64,000 nucleotides of DNA from Ascaphus truei (GCA_036426205.1 CM071570.1:138958754-139022753), one strand, 5' to 3'; numbered from the stretch's first letter, positions 53,780-64,000 are shown. The notes: generated from the sequence alone by a model not told the origin. Numbers and translations are program-made.

Positions 53780-54237
53780 CAAAACCTAAAGGGAACCACG
53801 CATGTGGCAAATGCTCAATATGCAAATATTTACATCCAGATAGAAACAGGATTGTATCTAAAACAACTAGCGAAGTTTTCTCCATTGAAGATTTTATCCT
53901 TTGTACTTCAATGTTTATAGTATACCTGGAATGTGCATGTGGTTATCAATACGTTGGCAGGACGAAACGTAGTCAAAATACGTACAGTATACAGGAACAC
54001 ATCAGAAATATCAAACATGGCTTTGAAAAACATAGTGTATCACGACATTTTTTGACTTACCACAATAAATATCCCTCTTGTCTAACTTTCAAGGGAATTC
54101 AACAGATACCGTGTAATAGGAGGGGAGGCGATAGGGTTAAAACCCTTTCGTCCAGAGAAACCTACTGGATTCATAAGTTAGAAACTTTATCTCCGAAAGG
54201 GTTAAATGAGGATGTGGATGTTTGGGCTTTGTACTAA
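53780..54237 (+). pseudogene. Penelope-like element 6: GIY-YIG endonuclease fragment
   Basis: The open frame runs 53614-54237, but similarity begins at about 53764 with a cysteine cluster (CTKPKGNHACGKCSICKYL). The core reads FIVYLECACGYQYVGRT and IQEHIRNIKHG, with VSRHF, and is followed by RRGGDRVKTLSSRETYWIHK and LETLSPKGLNEDVD, the distal block with the family glutamate. The fragment is 5'-truncated; no RT precedes it. It directly abuts the outer end of the inverted-repeat arm. A long non-coding tail with a hammerhead-like core follows. The wording differs from the other copies, so this is another lineage. The domain is open and could be expressed only with outside help. Confidence 0.75.
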
Positions 54238-55340
54238 ATACTCCTCTTCTTTTCACCATTCTCTTTGTGGTTGATGCCACTATTATGGTTTACGATTTGA
54301 ATGTATTTTAACGTTGTGTTTCTTTTATTCCAGACCTTCTTTTATCTCAGATTCTTTATTTTAGATTTTTTATTATTCTTGTGTTCAATATCAGTAAAGT
54401 GTTTGTTATATTGTAATTTTATGACCATTTCTCCAGATGCACTGACTGCCACCTTGCCAACCCGATTGGAAGTTAAAGGCTAATTAGCCAACCAATGGGT
54501 AAAGCTTGAGGGGTATTTAGTGCCTCTGGGAAATGATATTTGTAATCCCTGATGAAGTAGTGTGATACTACAAAACGCGTAGGATAAACCTTCTACCGAT
54601 GCTTATTAGGGTGCTTTAATATCCTCTGCTATTATCAGCTCTTCACAAACTGTTTTTAGTCCTGTATATCGGGCTGCTTAGACCACCCTTGTGACGTCAC
54701 AGCATGACGCACTGTGAAGGAGCGACTATACTACAAGCCGAGATACCGCTGTAGAAGTGACCGCTCCCGGCTTCTGCTGTGCCGGTTTCGGAGCACACTT
54801 AGAGTGTCGGGGTGTCTCCTTCACTGTTTATACCCCGGACTGTTGCTGTGCAAGCCTTAGATTGTGAACTCTCGATCCTCGTGAGACCACCTGATTGAGG
54901 GAGGTTTTCCACAAAGACGGGTTCATCACGTCTGGCTACACGTGTAGAGGAGGAACCTTACAGACACCATACGAGACATTTACCAGAGGGACTTGTTCCT
55001 GGATACAGTACTACACTTGCCGACTGGTAACCTGTGTGCTTTGCACACTCAATGCTTATGTTTTAATTTTTTGATGTACGCAGATTTTTTTATCCCTATA
55101 TTTTATGTATTAACCCTTTGATATACTTCACTATTTGCATCTTGCATTATTTCTTTTGTTTCCATTTCTCCAGTGTTTAGGGGGTGCTGAGCCACCCCCT
55201 CATTAACGGCTGCAGACACCATCACTAGCCACTTGTCACGGTTGTGTATGACTTTAATTATTTTGTCACACTGTGGTATCAATATGTGGTTTTAACTATT
55301 TAGTTTAATTTTAGGGTTTGTGCAATTCATTTTTTTGCAC
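54238..55340 (+). other. Tail and terminal-repeat sequence of Penelope-like element 6
   Basis: Non-coding. GATGAAGTAGTGTGATACTA near 54551 opens a hammerhead-like core; AAACGCGTAGGATAAACC follows. Downstream sequence is compatible with a Penelope terminal repeat, but no second copy in the window confirms its length. Confidence 0.4.
54549..54583 (+). ncRNA. Hammerhead-ribozyme-like core behind the element 6 endonuclease
   Basis: CTGATGA (54549-54555), one A, a perfect 5-bp stem GTAGT/ACTAC with loop GTGAT, then AAAAC where GAAAC is expected, and GCGTA (stem III C-G and A-U pairs with a minimal loop, cleavage base A). Only the first G of GAAA is lost. This is the best-preserved core in the window in terms of the CTGATGA box. 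Confidence 0.5.
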
Positions 55341-55859
55341 CATATCACTTGAAATTATCACTTGTGGTTGTTTAGTTGCGCACTTTAATTCCTTATCACC
55401 GCGGATTTCAATGTACAGTATTTGCAGAAACAGACAATCACTCAGATGCAATATCCAGGGTTCTGCGGTAACAGCAACTGCTATTCTCACTACCAATCTG
55501 AAGTAAGAAGTATAACGTTCCAATGCTATCAGAAACGGAAGGAGCTCACTTCACGCTGTGAAAGTCAGTATGTCTCGGCATGCATGACATAATGACGTCA
55601 CTAAACCCTACATGCTTCGTCACCACAAAGGATGACTTCATCATGAGGGTGTCCAAATGGGAGGTGTAGAGAAGTATTAATTGGAAACTCAAATCTGATC
55701 TTCAATTTATCATTTGAAGTCAGAGATATCTGTTATTATAATGCTAGTTATATAACATATAGTATCACATCTATATATATAAAACTGAAAGTTTTATGAA
55801 GAACTTACATTATGAAGATTGTACTTGAAAGCAGAGAAAAAACTGGATGGAATAGCTAA
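55341..55859. other. Unassigned DNA
   Basis: Nothing recognised. Confidence 0.4.
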
Positions 55860-56460
55860 CTAAAAACAGGGTAAGAAAATGTCAAATGAAACAAAGCAGT
55901 TCACGAGGAAACAACAAGAAATGAAACAATCCCAAGATATAAGGATAATAATTGAATCTGCAGAGCTGTGCAAGATGATCCACAAGCGTAAAGCTGAAGA
56001 TGTAAAAAAATGTAACTGTGATATGGTGCAGATTATTGAAATAAAAAAAAAAGCTCAAAGAAGATATGGTGAATGGGAAAGATATATTGATTATGTGATT
56101 TTTATTTGTTATGGGGATGTAGAGAGCCTCAATCAATTGATGTTATTTATCAACAGTAATGATTTAAATTTGAAGTTTACATCTAAATGGAGTGAACATG
56201 AACTGGAGTTTCTAGATGTAGCCATTTATGTCGAGGATGGTGTATTAAACACCAAGACATTCCATTTGGACAGCTGCGAATAATAAAACGCAACTGTTCC
56301 AAAGAAGGTGTGTTTGAAAATCAAGCAGATATATTATGAGAACGATTCTTAGAAAGAGTTTATGACATGGGTATCATTAATGAGGCTTCAGTAAGATCTA
56401 CTGTAAGAACCTGGAAAGAATAGAATTGTTGGTATCTAAACAGAAAGACCAGACAACCTA
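55860..56460 (+). pseudogene. Penelope-like element 7: RT palm fragment
   Basis: 134-codon open frame 55879-56283. The first about 68 residues are lysine- and glutamate-rich, with no RT motif. Then RYIDYVIFICYGD (block C with the second catalytic aspartate changed to tyrosine), FINSNDLNLKFTSKWSEHEL and EFLDVAIYVEDGVLNTKTFH (block D). After the stop, other frames continue with LRIKRNCSKEG and RVYDMGIINEASVRS, the thumb. Blocks A and B are missing. The lysine-rich part joins abruptly before block C, which suggests a deletion or template switch. It is inactive by the lost aspartate alone. Confidence 0.7.
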
Positions 56461-57085
56461 GGATTTTGCCAGAGTTGTCCCAATCTTCAAAAGTGGGGAC
56501 AAAAAACACTGTCTCAAACTACAGGCCAATTTCTCTTCTCCCAATACACACTTGCTCTCATTCATGCCTCACTGCTGTCTGCCATCTCCTCTGATGCAAA
56601 TGGTGTCAAACTTTTCATTTAATACTAACTAACCTTAAAACTCGCCCCACAAATCAAGCATCCCAACAGCCTACACGCATGGCTATTGTCCCACACCCAC
56701 AGTCACTCCTACCAACCATTGTGGCCAAGCACTGCCATCTACAGCAATTATTCCCTCACCTGTTGTCTCTGTAAGTTCCCCTCAAACCCTAGATTGTAAG
56801 CTCTTCCGGGCAGGGATTTCCTTTCCTATTGTCTGATTTTACTGCACTTACTATACTATTATAATTCCCTGTACTGTATTCTTTGTGAAGTGCTGAATAC
56901 ATTTTTGGCGCTATATAAATATAGACATACAATACAATACTATCCAAAGTCATGGACAAAAAATGTGTTCACTCCCAATTAATGTAATCTATACCAAGAC
57001 AAATTTCCCTAGCCAATTCCAATCTGGCTTTCACCTCAAGCACTCCACTGTAACTATTCTGCTAAAAATGTGAAATGCCTTGTAT
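56461..57085 (+). pseudogene. L2 LINE RT fragment split by an L2-tailed insert
   Basis: 56475-56541 reads VVPIFKSGDK-NTVSNYRPI then SLLPI, the opening of the L2 RT. 56945-57075 continues with LSKVMDK-VHSQLM and NSNLAF-STVTILLKM, the next RT block. Between them, 56542-56944 is an unrelated insert that ends in an L2-type 3' tail. Frameshifts and stops are present. The rest of the RT is missing. Confidence 0.7.
56542..56944 (+). mobile_element. Non-autonomous element with L2-type 3' end
   Basis: About 400 bp ending AGATTGTAAGCTCTTCCGGG, TTTTTGGCGCTATATAAATA and ATACAATACAATAC, the L2 3' untranslated region and short-repeat tail. It interrupts the L2 RT frame. It could be an internally deleted L2 or a SINE that borrows the L2 tail; no tRNA-like promoter boxes were clear. 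Confidence 0.55.
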
Positions 57086-58285
57086 ATAATGTATACCCTA
57101 CTCACCCATGCAACTGCACTTGCAACCATGCATCACCTGTCCTCCAACTCTATACCGAGGACACACCCAAAAACGAGAGTCGACTGACAACTCACCACTT
57201 CCTGGCAAAACATTCTAGATTACACAGCGATTTTGACAATAACTACTGCTTATGGACACCTTTGGAAAAAATAAATGGTTAAAAGTTATAAAGTTGGCAG
57301 ATATGATATATCCCTCAACATATGGACGGCTTGCTGCTTGCTTTGCTGAACCGGCTGTGCATTGTGTATTATCTACAAACATATCAAGTTCTGGATCCTC
57401 TATAGGGATTTCAAAGAGTCCTTCCCTAACCTATGTAACAGTATCTGTGTCACTAACACAGTTGTGTGGAATTCGTGCCTCAGGTGTTGGTAAAGTTGCG
57501 GGATTTAATGTTGTGCATCTGTGAACGGTAATATTGTCAGAGCCCTGCAGTATTATCTCGTATTTGGTCAGCCTGCTCTTGGTCAATTGTGTGGACCTGC
57601 GCAGAAGTAAAGTAGAGACTGCATGGGGCACATAAACCTGTGTGTCCCTGTACTAGAGTCTGGGTCGTGTCAACAAGAGTTGCAGCAGCAATAGGGAACC
57701 TGTAAATATTAACAAAAACCTGAAACCTTGGGCAGGAGATTTCCATTTAAAATAGACGAATAATTTTGCATAGGACTCCACACTAATATCTCAAATGGAA
57801 TAATATAGTCTCTTTATAAAGTGCCGAGAACACTGCTAGCGTTCTTCCTTTAAAAGACACTCAGTGCCCTTCCAAATAGATTTTAAAAAAAATAACTTCT
57901 TAGCTTGTTATCCGGGCATTCCGCCAGCCTGGGCATGGCGCCAAATGACCCTGAACAGATAAGATAACGGTACAGCGGCTTCTTCATAAACGAAATAATA
58001 ATTACTGGATTGGAACATTAGTTTAATGTTAAAAATGGAGCTTTCTCCACAGCCCTAAAAACTGCATTTTTTATGGCCTCTCAAAAATAAAATAACGGGA
58101 CCGTTATACCAATAGGTCAAATCATTTATAAACACAAAAAAAATTCCAACAAGAGCATGCTACATTCTTCCACTCGTTCCTCTGAATGCCTTCTGAAGGA
58201 AATATCATACTTTTGCAAACTTCCTTCACTACAAATTTATGCTATCCTGTTTCAACTCTGCCCTCTCTCAAGCTAAACAAACCTA
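57086..58285. other. Unassigned DNA
   Basis: No gene recognised. Pieces at 58160-58285 may already be decayed L2. Confidence 0.4.
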
Positions 58286-58289
58286 CTTC

Positions 58290-58620
58290 TCTCCATTAAT
58301 CAACACGATTCTTCTCTGTCTTTGACTCTCTACTCAAACCACCCTCAGCTGCATCTTCTTCCTTCATCTCACCTCAGGACTTTGCTGACTATTTAAAGGA
58401 AAAGATGGAATCCGTACATCAGAACATCCCCTTATCTAAAGCCCTTTCTCTCAGTACCTTACTAGCACCCTCTCTATCCACCTTAAGACACACTTGCTTA
58501 AAGAAGCATATGAATAGCACTGTGAATAATACTGGACACATGATATATAAAGCTGGGCCCCCTGCAGATGCACTTACCAGAATTCCCAAACATATCCTAA
58601 TCCTATAGAAATAAACTTAA
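58290..58620 (+). pseudogene. L2 LINE fragment with internal deletion
   Basis: 58290-58425 carries the region between endonuclease and RT (frame with SSSFISPQDFADYL, then EKME). 58436-58520 jumps to the C-terminal part ([24 protein letters not shown]), followed by CCTGCAGATGCACTTACCAG of the 3' region. The whole RT is deleted between. Stops are frequent. Confidence 0.65.
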
Positions 58621-59530
58621 AATATGTTTTTTTTTCACGCTTACACACAAACAGAGAACACACAATACAAAAACTTCTCTCATACACAGCCAACCCACTT
58701 CCCAAAAATAACAAACAAATAAAAGAGAAAACATTTCTAATTTACCTTGTTCTCATAAATAAACTGCTTAAGCAACAGAGCTAGTTAATTTTAATTTCTG
58801 GAATGTGAATGCTGCGCATTCTTTAAACTGGACGGGAGGGGCGGTGCCTCTCCTTTCTTTGAAATAGAAATAGAGCAAACGGAAAAATGTATCTGATTCA
58901 AAAATCCACTCACTGGCCAGGACGAATAAATCTTTTAAACTATCACCAGTGACAGAGCTGAATATATGCCCGTTCTTTTCCGTTGTGGTCTACCTGTATA
59001 ATTGGTGTACACCTTTTAAAACCTTTTTAAAATTTAGATTTCATCATGAGCAATTAATAATATTTGTATTTTTTGTAAATACCTGCAAATTCATGGATGG
59101 CGACCTATACACATGTGATAATCAGGATGACCCACAGTATCTTTCACACAAGAAATCATTCAGGAAAAAGTTCATCAGGGTTTCAAACAAACTTTTTACA
59201 TGAGGTGGCATGTTTTTTCACAGGAACTTGCACTCTGAGCACCCACGAGTGAAGAAGCAGTTCCCTGTCCCAGATTCTAACTCTGATAGGGGCACCAGGG
59301 TTATGCTTACAAGGGACGACTTGTTTAGTCGTATACTTAATAACCTCTGGCTTACCTCCGGAGTCCATTAGTAGCTTATGAAAAACTGCGAAATTATGAC
59401 AAATAAAATTCTTATGCTTTATACAATATACAATGGTCGTTCACCCAGATCCGAGATGAAAGCCCAGTCATGAACAAAAATATCTGGACTTAAACCAAAG
59501 AATTTAATCAAGGGACGTAAACCCAATCCA
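58621..59530. other. Unassigned DNA
   Basis: An 84-codon open frame at 58949-59203 has no recognisable domain. Nothing else. Confidence 0.4.
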
Positions 59531-59537
59531 CAGTCAC

Positions 59538-59690
59538 AATTTAGGTAAAGAATTCCCAGAGAGGGTGAGACAGAAAAAATATACTCATAGCCTGTGTGAA
59601 TCCCACTAATTTAGTTAAAGAATTCCCAGAGGGGGTGATAAAGAACAAATAGTCATGTACTCACAGCCTGTGGGAATCGCACTTCTAGAC
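59538..59690. repeat. Two-copy 70-bp tandem repeat
   Basis: AATTTAG-TAAAGAATTCCCAG, GGTGA, ACTCA-AGCCTGTG-GAATC-CACT occurs at 59538 and again at 59608. Confidence 0.8.
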
Positions 59691-59697
59691 ACCAATT

Positions 59698-59799
59698 GAA
59701 AGAATTGCCCTGCCAATTGCAAAAGGGCTGGAGGCCTTTGTGATTGGATCCAGTCACAAAGGCCTCCAGCCCTTTTGCAATTGGCAGGGCAATTCTTTC
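59698..59799. repeat. Perfect 46-bp inverted repeat
   Basis: Arms 59698-59743 and 59754-59799 (GAAAGAATTGCCCTGCCAAT and onward) are exact reverse complements; the spacer is TTGGATCCAG. The right arm ends five bases before the ATG of the open frame that follows. Confidence 0.95.
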
Positions 59800-59803
59800 A
59801 GAT

Positions 59804-60766
59804 ATGGACCAGGTTTACCATTTGCCTTGCGGAGTAGCGGTGGTCACTGATGAGGACAGAACGTACAAGCTGCTGGGCGTGTGTTCTATATGCCGAGTGC
59901 CCTATTTTCAGAACTACTCCCCACGACTACCCTCTGGTGATGTCCTACCTGTAAGTGACGGAGAACCCCCAGGCGGAAACGCCGTTCCTTTGTCCAGTCT
60001 TCAGTACTCCAATGCTGCTTCGGTAAGCTGCCCTCAGAGGGAGAATCCTGCGGTGATCACCGTTGGGGAGTCTGATGACAAGGCCGCTGACATCCCCAAA
60101 GTATTTGCTGATACCTCCTAAGTTCCCGAGTCTGCTGCGGGGCTGCAGGTTCCGGTAGTTGACACTAGGGAACCGCGAGAAAGTCACCAATCTGAGGCCG
60201 AATCTCAATGCCGAGAAGAGCAGAAGGGAAGTTCCTTTTCCGGCTCTGCAGTATGGATTGAGGCCCTCAGCAACGTACCTGATGTCCTGCCGTGGTTCTC
60301 TGCTGTCCCGCTCGGAGTGACGTCAAAGCCACTCAACCCTCTACTTGAGATCCATGCTGACGATCTACCTGCCTACGTTGAGGTGATCTGTCTATCTACT
60401 GTCCAGGACCCCTCAGAGAGAGCGTCTGTTTCTAGTTTGACTGAAAGCGGGGATGCTACAACCTCCGAGGTACCGGTCGGGGCCTCCCACGTTCCCAAGT
60501 TGGCGATTACCTTACCGGTTCCTGACCCTGAGGCTGGCACCACCCCTGATGTTCACGACGCAACGTCGATTACAGCTCCAACACCGGGAGAAGAGAAGGC
60601 TGCAAAGCCGTCAGGCCAGATGGGCTTTACAGATGCTGCTACCTCCCCGGTGAGTGCCACGTCCTCAGACTCCATTTCCCTGCAGTGCCAGGGGAGAAAA
60701 GAAGAACGGAGCTTCCATGATGCTGCAGCTGTTGTTGCGGCTGAATCTAGTGTTGCCAGGGGCTGA
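59804..60766 (+). pseudogene. Unrecognised broken ORF, possible retroelement gag-like protein
   Basis: One reading frame from ATG 59804 to 60766, interrupted only by a TAA at 60119: about 105 codons before it and about 215 after it in the same frame. The N-terminus (MDQVYHLPCGVAVVTDEDRT) has a CSIC pair; the remainder is low in charged clusters, rich in P, S, A, V and D, and lacks membrane segments. Codon use and long openness suggest real former coding. I do not recognise the protein. A single stop, an inverted repeat at the start and LTR-like sequence about 550 bp downstream suggest the gag region of a retroelement lacking pol, but no zinc knuckle or protease motif is seen. A host gene remnant is an alternative. 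Confidence 0.35.
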
Positions 60767-60944
60767 GGCATACCAAGCATTGCTGGGACTGTGGACACTT
60801 TTATGGTTCCGCCTCGGGAGTTCTCCTTAGTCTCCTGCGTACAGGACTATAATGTGCCCGTTCCACCCTACCTTGCCCCGTACCTCCTGCTGATGCTTTC
60901 CACCCTAAGGTTAACACTCTGACCCCTCGGGCCTTGTCACAGTA

Positions 60945-61220
60945 ATGCCTGATGTCCCCATGAGTAATGGTGTTGGTATACCTGCCCTGCCTTTCCCACC
61001 TATGGTCGGGGTATCACCACAATGGGGGGAGGGTCAGCGCAAGGCTGCAGAACAAGCTGAAATACAGAGGTTGATAAGAGTATGGAAGGTGGGGCGTAGT
61101 ATTCACATGAATAGGGTAGCGTATATCTCTGCGTCTGGGAACAAACAATGCTATTCCATAAGAGTAGCTGATAGTCAGGGTAATATGGTTATGAAACCTG
61201 ATCCAGCCCACTACTACTGA
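60945..61220 (+). other. Unrecognised 91-codon open frame downstream
   Basis: In a different frame from the preceding ORF. It has a P-rich N-terminus, then AAEQAEIQRLIRVWKVGRSI and AYISASGNKQCYSI. No known domain. It may be the frameshifted end of the same protein, since the gap holds only short frames. Confidence 0.25.
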
Positions 61221-61294
61221 GGTAGCCCTACCCATGTTATTGCAAATGTTTATTGCATTTTTGTGCTATGCAAATTTCAGGTTGTTGCTCGGTG

Positions 61295-62060
61295 GGTGAT
61301 GTTACGCCCACTGTAGTCCAAGCGCAGTCGTTGGAATTTTCACCAGGGGGAGAATATAGTATAGCTTCTGGCCGCTTCTTCTTTTCCCTGGACCTTTCCA
61401 GTGTAAGTCCTGTTAGGTGCAGTCAGTGGAGGGGTTAATTCCTTCTTTCAAGGCCTTGTGTGCTTTTGCATCCTTGGATTGTGTTAGCAGTATCCAAGGG
61501 CGGGCATAGCAACAACAAGAAAGTGTCAGCCTGAGGGAAGGATACGAATTGGTTCCTCTGCAATGTGTGATGAACCAATGAGTATTCAACCCACCTTGTT
61601 AAGGGGCAGGGTTACAGTCATCCACCCCAGGTTATAAATATTTGCACTTTCCCAAATTAGGGGTCCTTGTCATTCTCTCCTCCCTCTGTGGAGAGAGGAA
61701 CATCAGACCTCCATCTCACAATGAGATGTGAGGAGAGGTCCAACAGGCCTGACCTGGGCCTAAAGTTAGAGTCAGGGCACTGACAGAATGGGAAGACAGA
61801 AATGATACATCTGTGCTGTTTATATCATCTGCATGCAATAAAGAGCCAGTTGTACCAGAACAAGTGTGATTCACTGTCTTGTTGCTTGAAGAAGAACAAT
61901 GGTGTCAGTATGGGCCATCCCCTGCCCGTACAGAGGATCTATGCTGACTGGAGGCGCTGCACCAAACAAGAACAAAGGTAACATGTACACCTGTCCTCTT
62001 TCTCCCCGCAACATCGCGGAGCACTCAGCCCTCCTGTTTACCAACAGTTACAGCACAACA
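61295..62060 (+). mobile_element. LTR-like sequence
   Basis: TGTTACGCCCACTG at about 61302 resembles the start of the solo LTR at 35227 (TGTTACGCCGG). A TATAAATA word lies at about 61633, ATGCAATAAAGAGCC (polyadenylation-type signal) at about 61837, and a candidate end is GTTACAGCACAACA at about 62045-62060. No target duplication matched these ends, so the limits are approximate. Confidence 0.35.
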
Positions 62061-62699
62061 CCCTGATAGAAGTAGCTAGAAAAGCATACCCACCCCAATC
62101 TCACTTAGGTGGGGGGGAGGGGAGGGGTAAATGGCTACATATGGAACAATGAACCACTTCCTACAGGTATCTGTTCTTACCCATTGTTTCCTAGTACTTA
62201 CTGGGGAGGATTATGCCTTCAATGTGTTCTGTACAACACAGGGCTCCAGGTGTGCACCCAAAGGGTAAAACAGAAAGAATTGCAATTTCCTACCATGACA
62301 TAGCCTGTGGAGAGTAAGAGGGGCCACATCTTTATGGGATTGCATTTGTAAAAAAAAAAAGATACCTTAATTTTATTAGAAAGACTGTTTCCCCCACAGG
62401 AAAGAAGTCACTTTTTTTCAGAAGGTATTATCACCCAAGTATCATTCTTTGGAAGGGAGCAACATCCAAAGAAAGTTTCAAACATTTTATCAATTCATGT
62501 TTATTTGTACATTCATACTCACAATACCAAAATAAGCTCTTTAAACCGTGGATGATCCTTAAGAGACTGGAATATTGTTTTTTTTTTGTTTTTTTTACTG
62601 TTTTTTGTATTTTCTATGAATTTTGTCACATTTCTAGCCATTAGAGAAGTATTAGATGTCTTTCTTCTTTGCACCAGCTTTACAAGAGAAAGCCAATAC
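62061..62699. other. Unassigned DNA
   Basis: A-rich and T-rich runs; no gene or family recognised. Confidence 0.4.
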
Positions 62700-62724
62700 T
62701 AGCTGTGTTGTCCATGTAGTTTAT

Positions 62725-62990
62725 TAGTTTGTGTCATGTATGGCTCACCTGTGAGCAAGTGACCTGTATATAGGACAAGGGTTAATACACACCTATCTAG
62801 CTGATCCAATCTTCACCTTGCAAAGTCCCTCAAAGGAATAATATCTCCCCTCAATTCATCCCAATATACCATCTGTCATGCATGGCACACTTGTGAGCAC
62901 GTGACTACTACTGTACATGCACCCAGAGTTAATAGAAACAGCCAACTTGCTGCCTCACCTTTCTCCTCCACAAGGTACTTCAAATTAGTT
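62725..62990. repeat. Two diverged direct repeats, about 145-bp spacing
   Basis: GTCATGTATGGCTCACCTGTGAGCA with GTGAC and GGGTTAATA at 62733, and GTCATGCATGGCACACTTGTGAGCA with GTGAC and GAGTTAATA at 62875. Each is followed by a C/T-rich CACCTT-C-AAGGTAC-like block. Confidence 0.6.
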
Positions 62991-63448
62991 CATATTTTCC
63001 CATACTCTGTTACAATATATATCTTTAATCCACCGCCGCCACCACCAGAAAAGGGATTATAAAAGGTAAGTACAGAGTCTCTGGTCCCTGTTTATTAATA
63101 AAATTATGCACACAAAAAATCTGTAACAAAATGTGTCCAAAAATGTAAATTAGACTCTACAAAGTGTGCAGCAGTTTAATCAGAGCCCAAAAAATGACTT
63201 ATTAAAGTTTAGCTTTAATATACAGTACAAACTGTACAGTTCTTAGGTTACAGCAAAAGATTATTGCAAGAACATACTGTTATAATAAATGCAGACAATT
63301 TAATTAAACAAATATATAAACACAGAATTCCTATATTTAACCACTAAACATGTACAGTATAAGGTTTCTTCCTCACAAGGGTCTTGAGTTCCTTGATACT
63401 CCCTTGGTTTTTATTTATTATTTATAAAAATGTTTTACCAGGAAGTAA
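62991..63448. other. Unassigned AT-rich DNA
   Basis: No gene recognised. AATGTTTTACCAGGAAGTAA at 63428 may be part of another dispersed repeat into which the pogo-like element inserted. Confidence 0.35.
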
Positions 63449-63450
63449 TA

Positions 63451-64000
63451 CAGCTCAACCCCGTTATAGCGCGATCTGCTATAACGCGGATCCGCATATA
63501 ATGCGGTTTGAGCGTGGATCCCGAATTTAAAAAAAAAAAAACGTTTTTTTTGCACACACCCTGCACACACTCACAGCACACTGCACACACTCACAGCACA
63601 CTGCACACACTCACAGCACACTGCACACACTCACAGCACACTGCATACACTCACAGCACACTGCACACACTCACAGCACACTGCACACACTCACAGCAAA
63701 CTGCACACACTCACCGCTCACTGCACACATGCACAGCACACTGCGCACACTCAGCACACTGCACACACTCACAGCACACTGCATAAACACACTGCACACA
63801 CTCACAGCACACTGCACACTGCACACATTCACAGCACACTGCATACACTCACAGCACACTTTTTTGCACACACTCACTGCACACACTCACTGCACACTGC
63901 ACACACTCACAGCACACTGCACACACTCACAGCACACAGCATACACTCACAGCATACATTTTTTTGCATGCACACTGCACACACTCCAGACCACTGCAAA
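63451..64000. mobile_element. Second pogo/Tigger-like element, cut by window end
   Basis: CAGCTCAACCCCGTTATAGC, preceded by TA, is nearly the same terminus as at 31912. CGCGATCTGCTATAACGCGG follows, making a short hairpin. The body becomes a CACTGCACACACTCACAG array like the reverse complement of the array inside the first element. The right end lies beyond the window. Confidence 0.65.
63546..64000. repeat. CTGCACACACTCACAGCACA minisatellite
   Basis: About 20 copies of a 20-bp unit with minor changes, interrupted by TTTTTTGCA at about 63860 and 63959. The open frames rich in H, S and T (or C, V and S on the other strand) are by-products. Confidence 0.95.

Noticed and set aside
63508..63886. 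Open frames rich in H, S, T or in C, V, S on both strands
   Set aside because: By-products of the 20-bp CTGCACACACTCACAGCACA array.
63546..64000. Regular repeats considered as a CRISPR array
   Set aside because: Units are contiguous without unique spacers, and the setting is eukaryotic transposon DNA.

Overview
The window reads as repeat-dense intergenic DNA from a vertebrate with a large genome, most probably a frog or toad. The basis is the repeat content: Penelope-like elements with GIY-YIG endonucleases, L2 and L1/Tx1 LINE fragments, a decayed Ngaro-type tyrosine-recombinase retrotransposon, a T2/Kolobok-type MITE with TTAA ends, pogo/Tigger-like elements and solo LTRs. This fits anurans best, but it is a judgement from memory of repeat families, not a database result. 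I see no operons, rRNA, tRNA or CRISPR array. The only candidate host gene is a small three-exon secreted-protein model on the minus strand at 5894-6712. An old coiled-coil processed pseudogene lies at 9437-10450.

Layout. 1-5.9 kb: unassigned DNA, hAT-like ends and a TGTGACTC minisatellite (4.79-5.52 kb). 5.9-11.9 kb: candidate gene, T2/Kolobok MITE, coiled-coil pseudogene. 11.9-13.7 kb: Penelope-like element 1, closed by about 200-bp inverted terminal repeats that carry hammerhead-ribozyme-like cores. 16.6-18.4 kb: two Penelope-like endonuclease pieces back to back, then a spaced direct repeat. 18.4-19.8 kb: 3' part of an L1/Tx1 LINE, minus strand. 19.9-26.1 kb: Ngaro element (gag with CCCH finger, RT, RNase H, recombinase, possible hydrolase relic), interrupted by GA-rich tandem repeats. 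28.0-34.8 kb: three solo LTRs of related families with 4-bp target duplications, one holding an 894-bp MITE, and a pogo-like element whose core is a minisatellite.

34.9-37.2 kb: minus-strand Penelope-like fragment broken by a fourth solo LTR (5-bp duplication). 37.2-42.85 kb: composite palindromic element, then indel-rich second copies of it and of a Penelope-like segment. 42.85-46.4 kb: the most complete Penelope-like element (ORF1, RT with YIDD, GIY-YIG). 47.0-53.5 kb: duplicated and inverted segments around two copies of an L2 3' end. 53.8-56.5 kb: more Penelope-like pieces and a tail with a hammerhead-like core. 56.5-58.6 kb: L2 pieces. 59.5-62.1 kb: a perfect 46-bp inverted repeat, an unrecognised broken ORF and LTR-like sequence. 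63.45-64 kb: a second pogo-like element with its own minisatellite, cut by the window end.

The contents interact as nested, mutually interrupting mobile DNA, not as a pathway. Several nestings give relative ages: the LTR at 35.2 kb is younger than the Penelope-like copy it splits, and the MITE at 29.9 kb is younger than its host LTR. Near-duplicates at 38-42.8 kb and 47-50 kb differ mostly by one- or two-base indels, so part of that structure may be assembly artefact. I found no convincing new cellular system. The most unusual signals are the minisatellite-bearing pogo-like elements, the repeated hammerhead-like cores, the near-perfect palindromes and the candidate small secreted protein.
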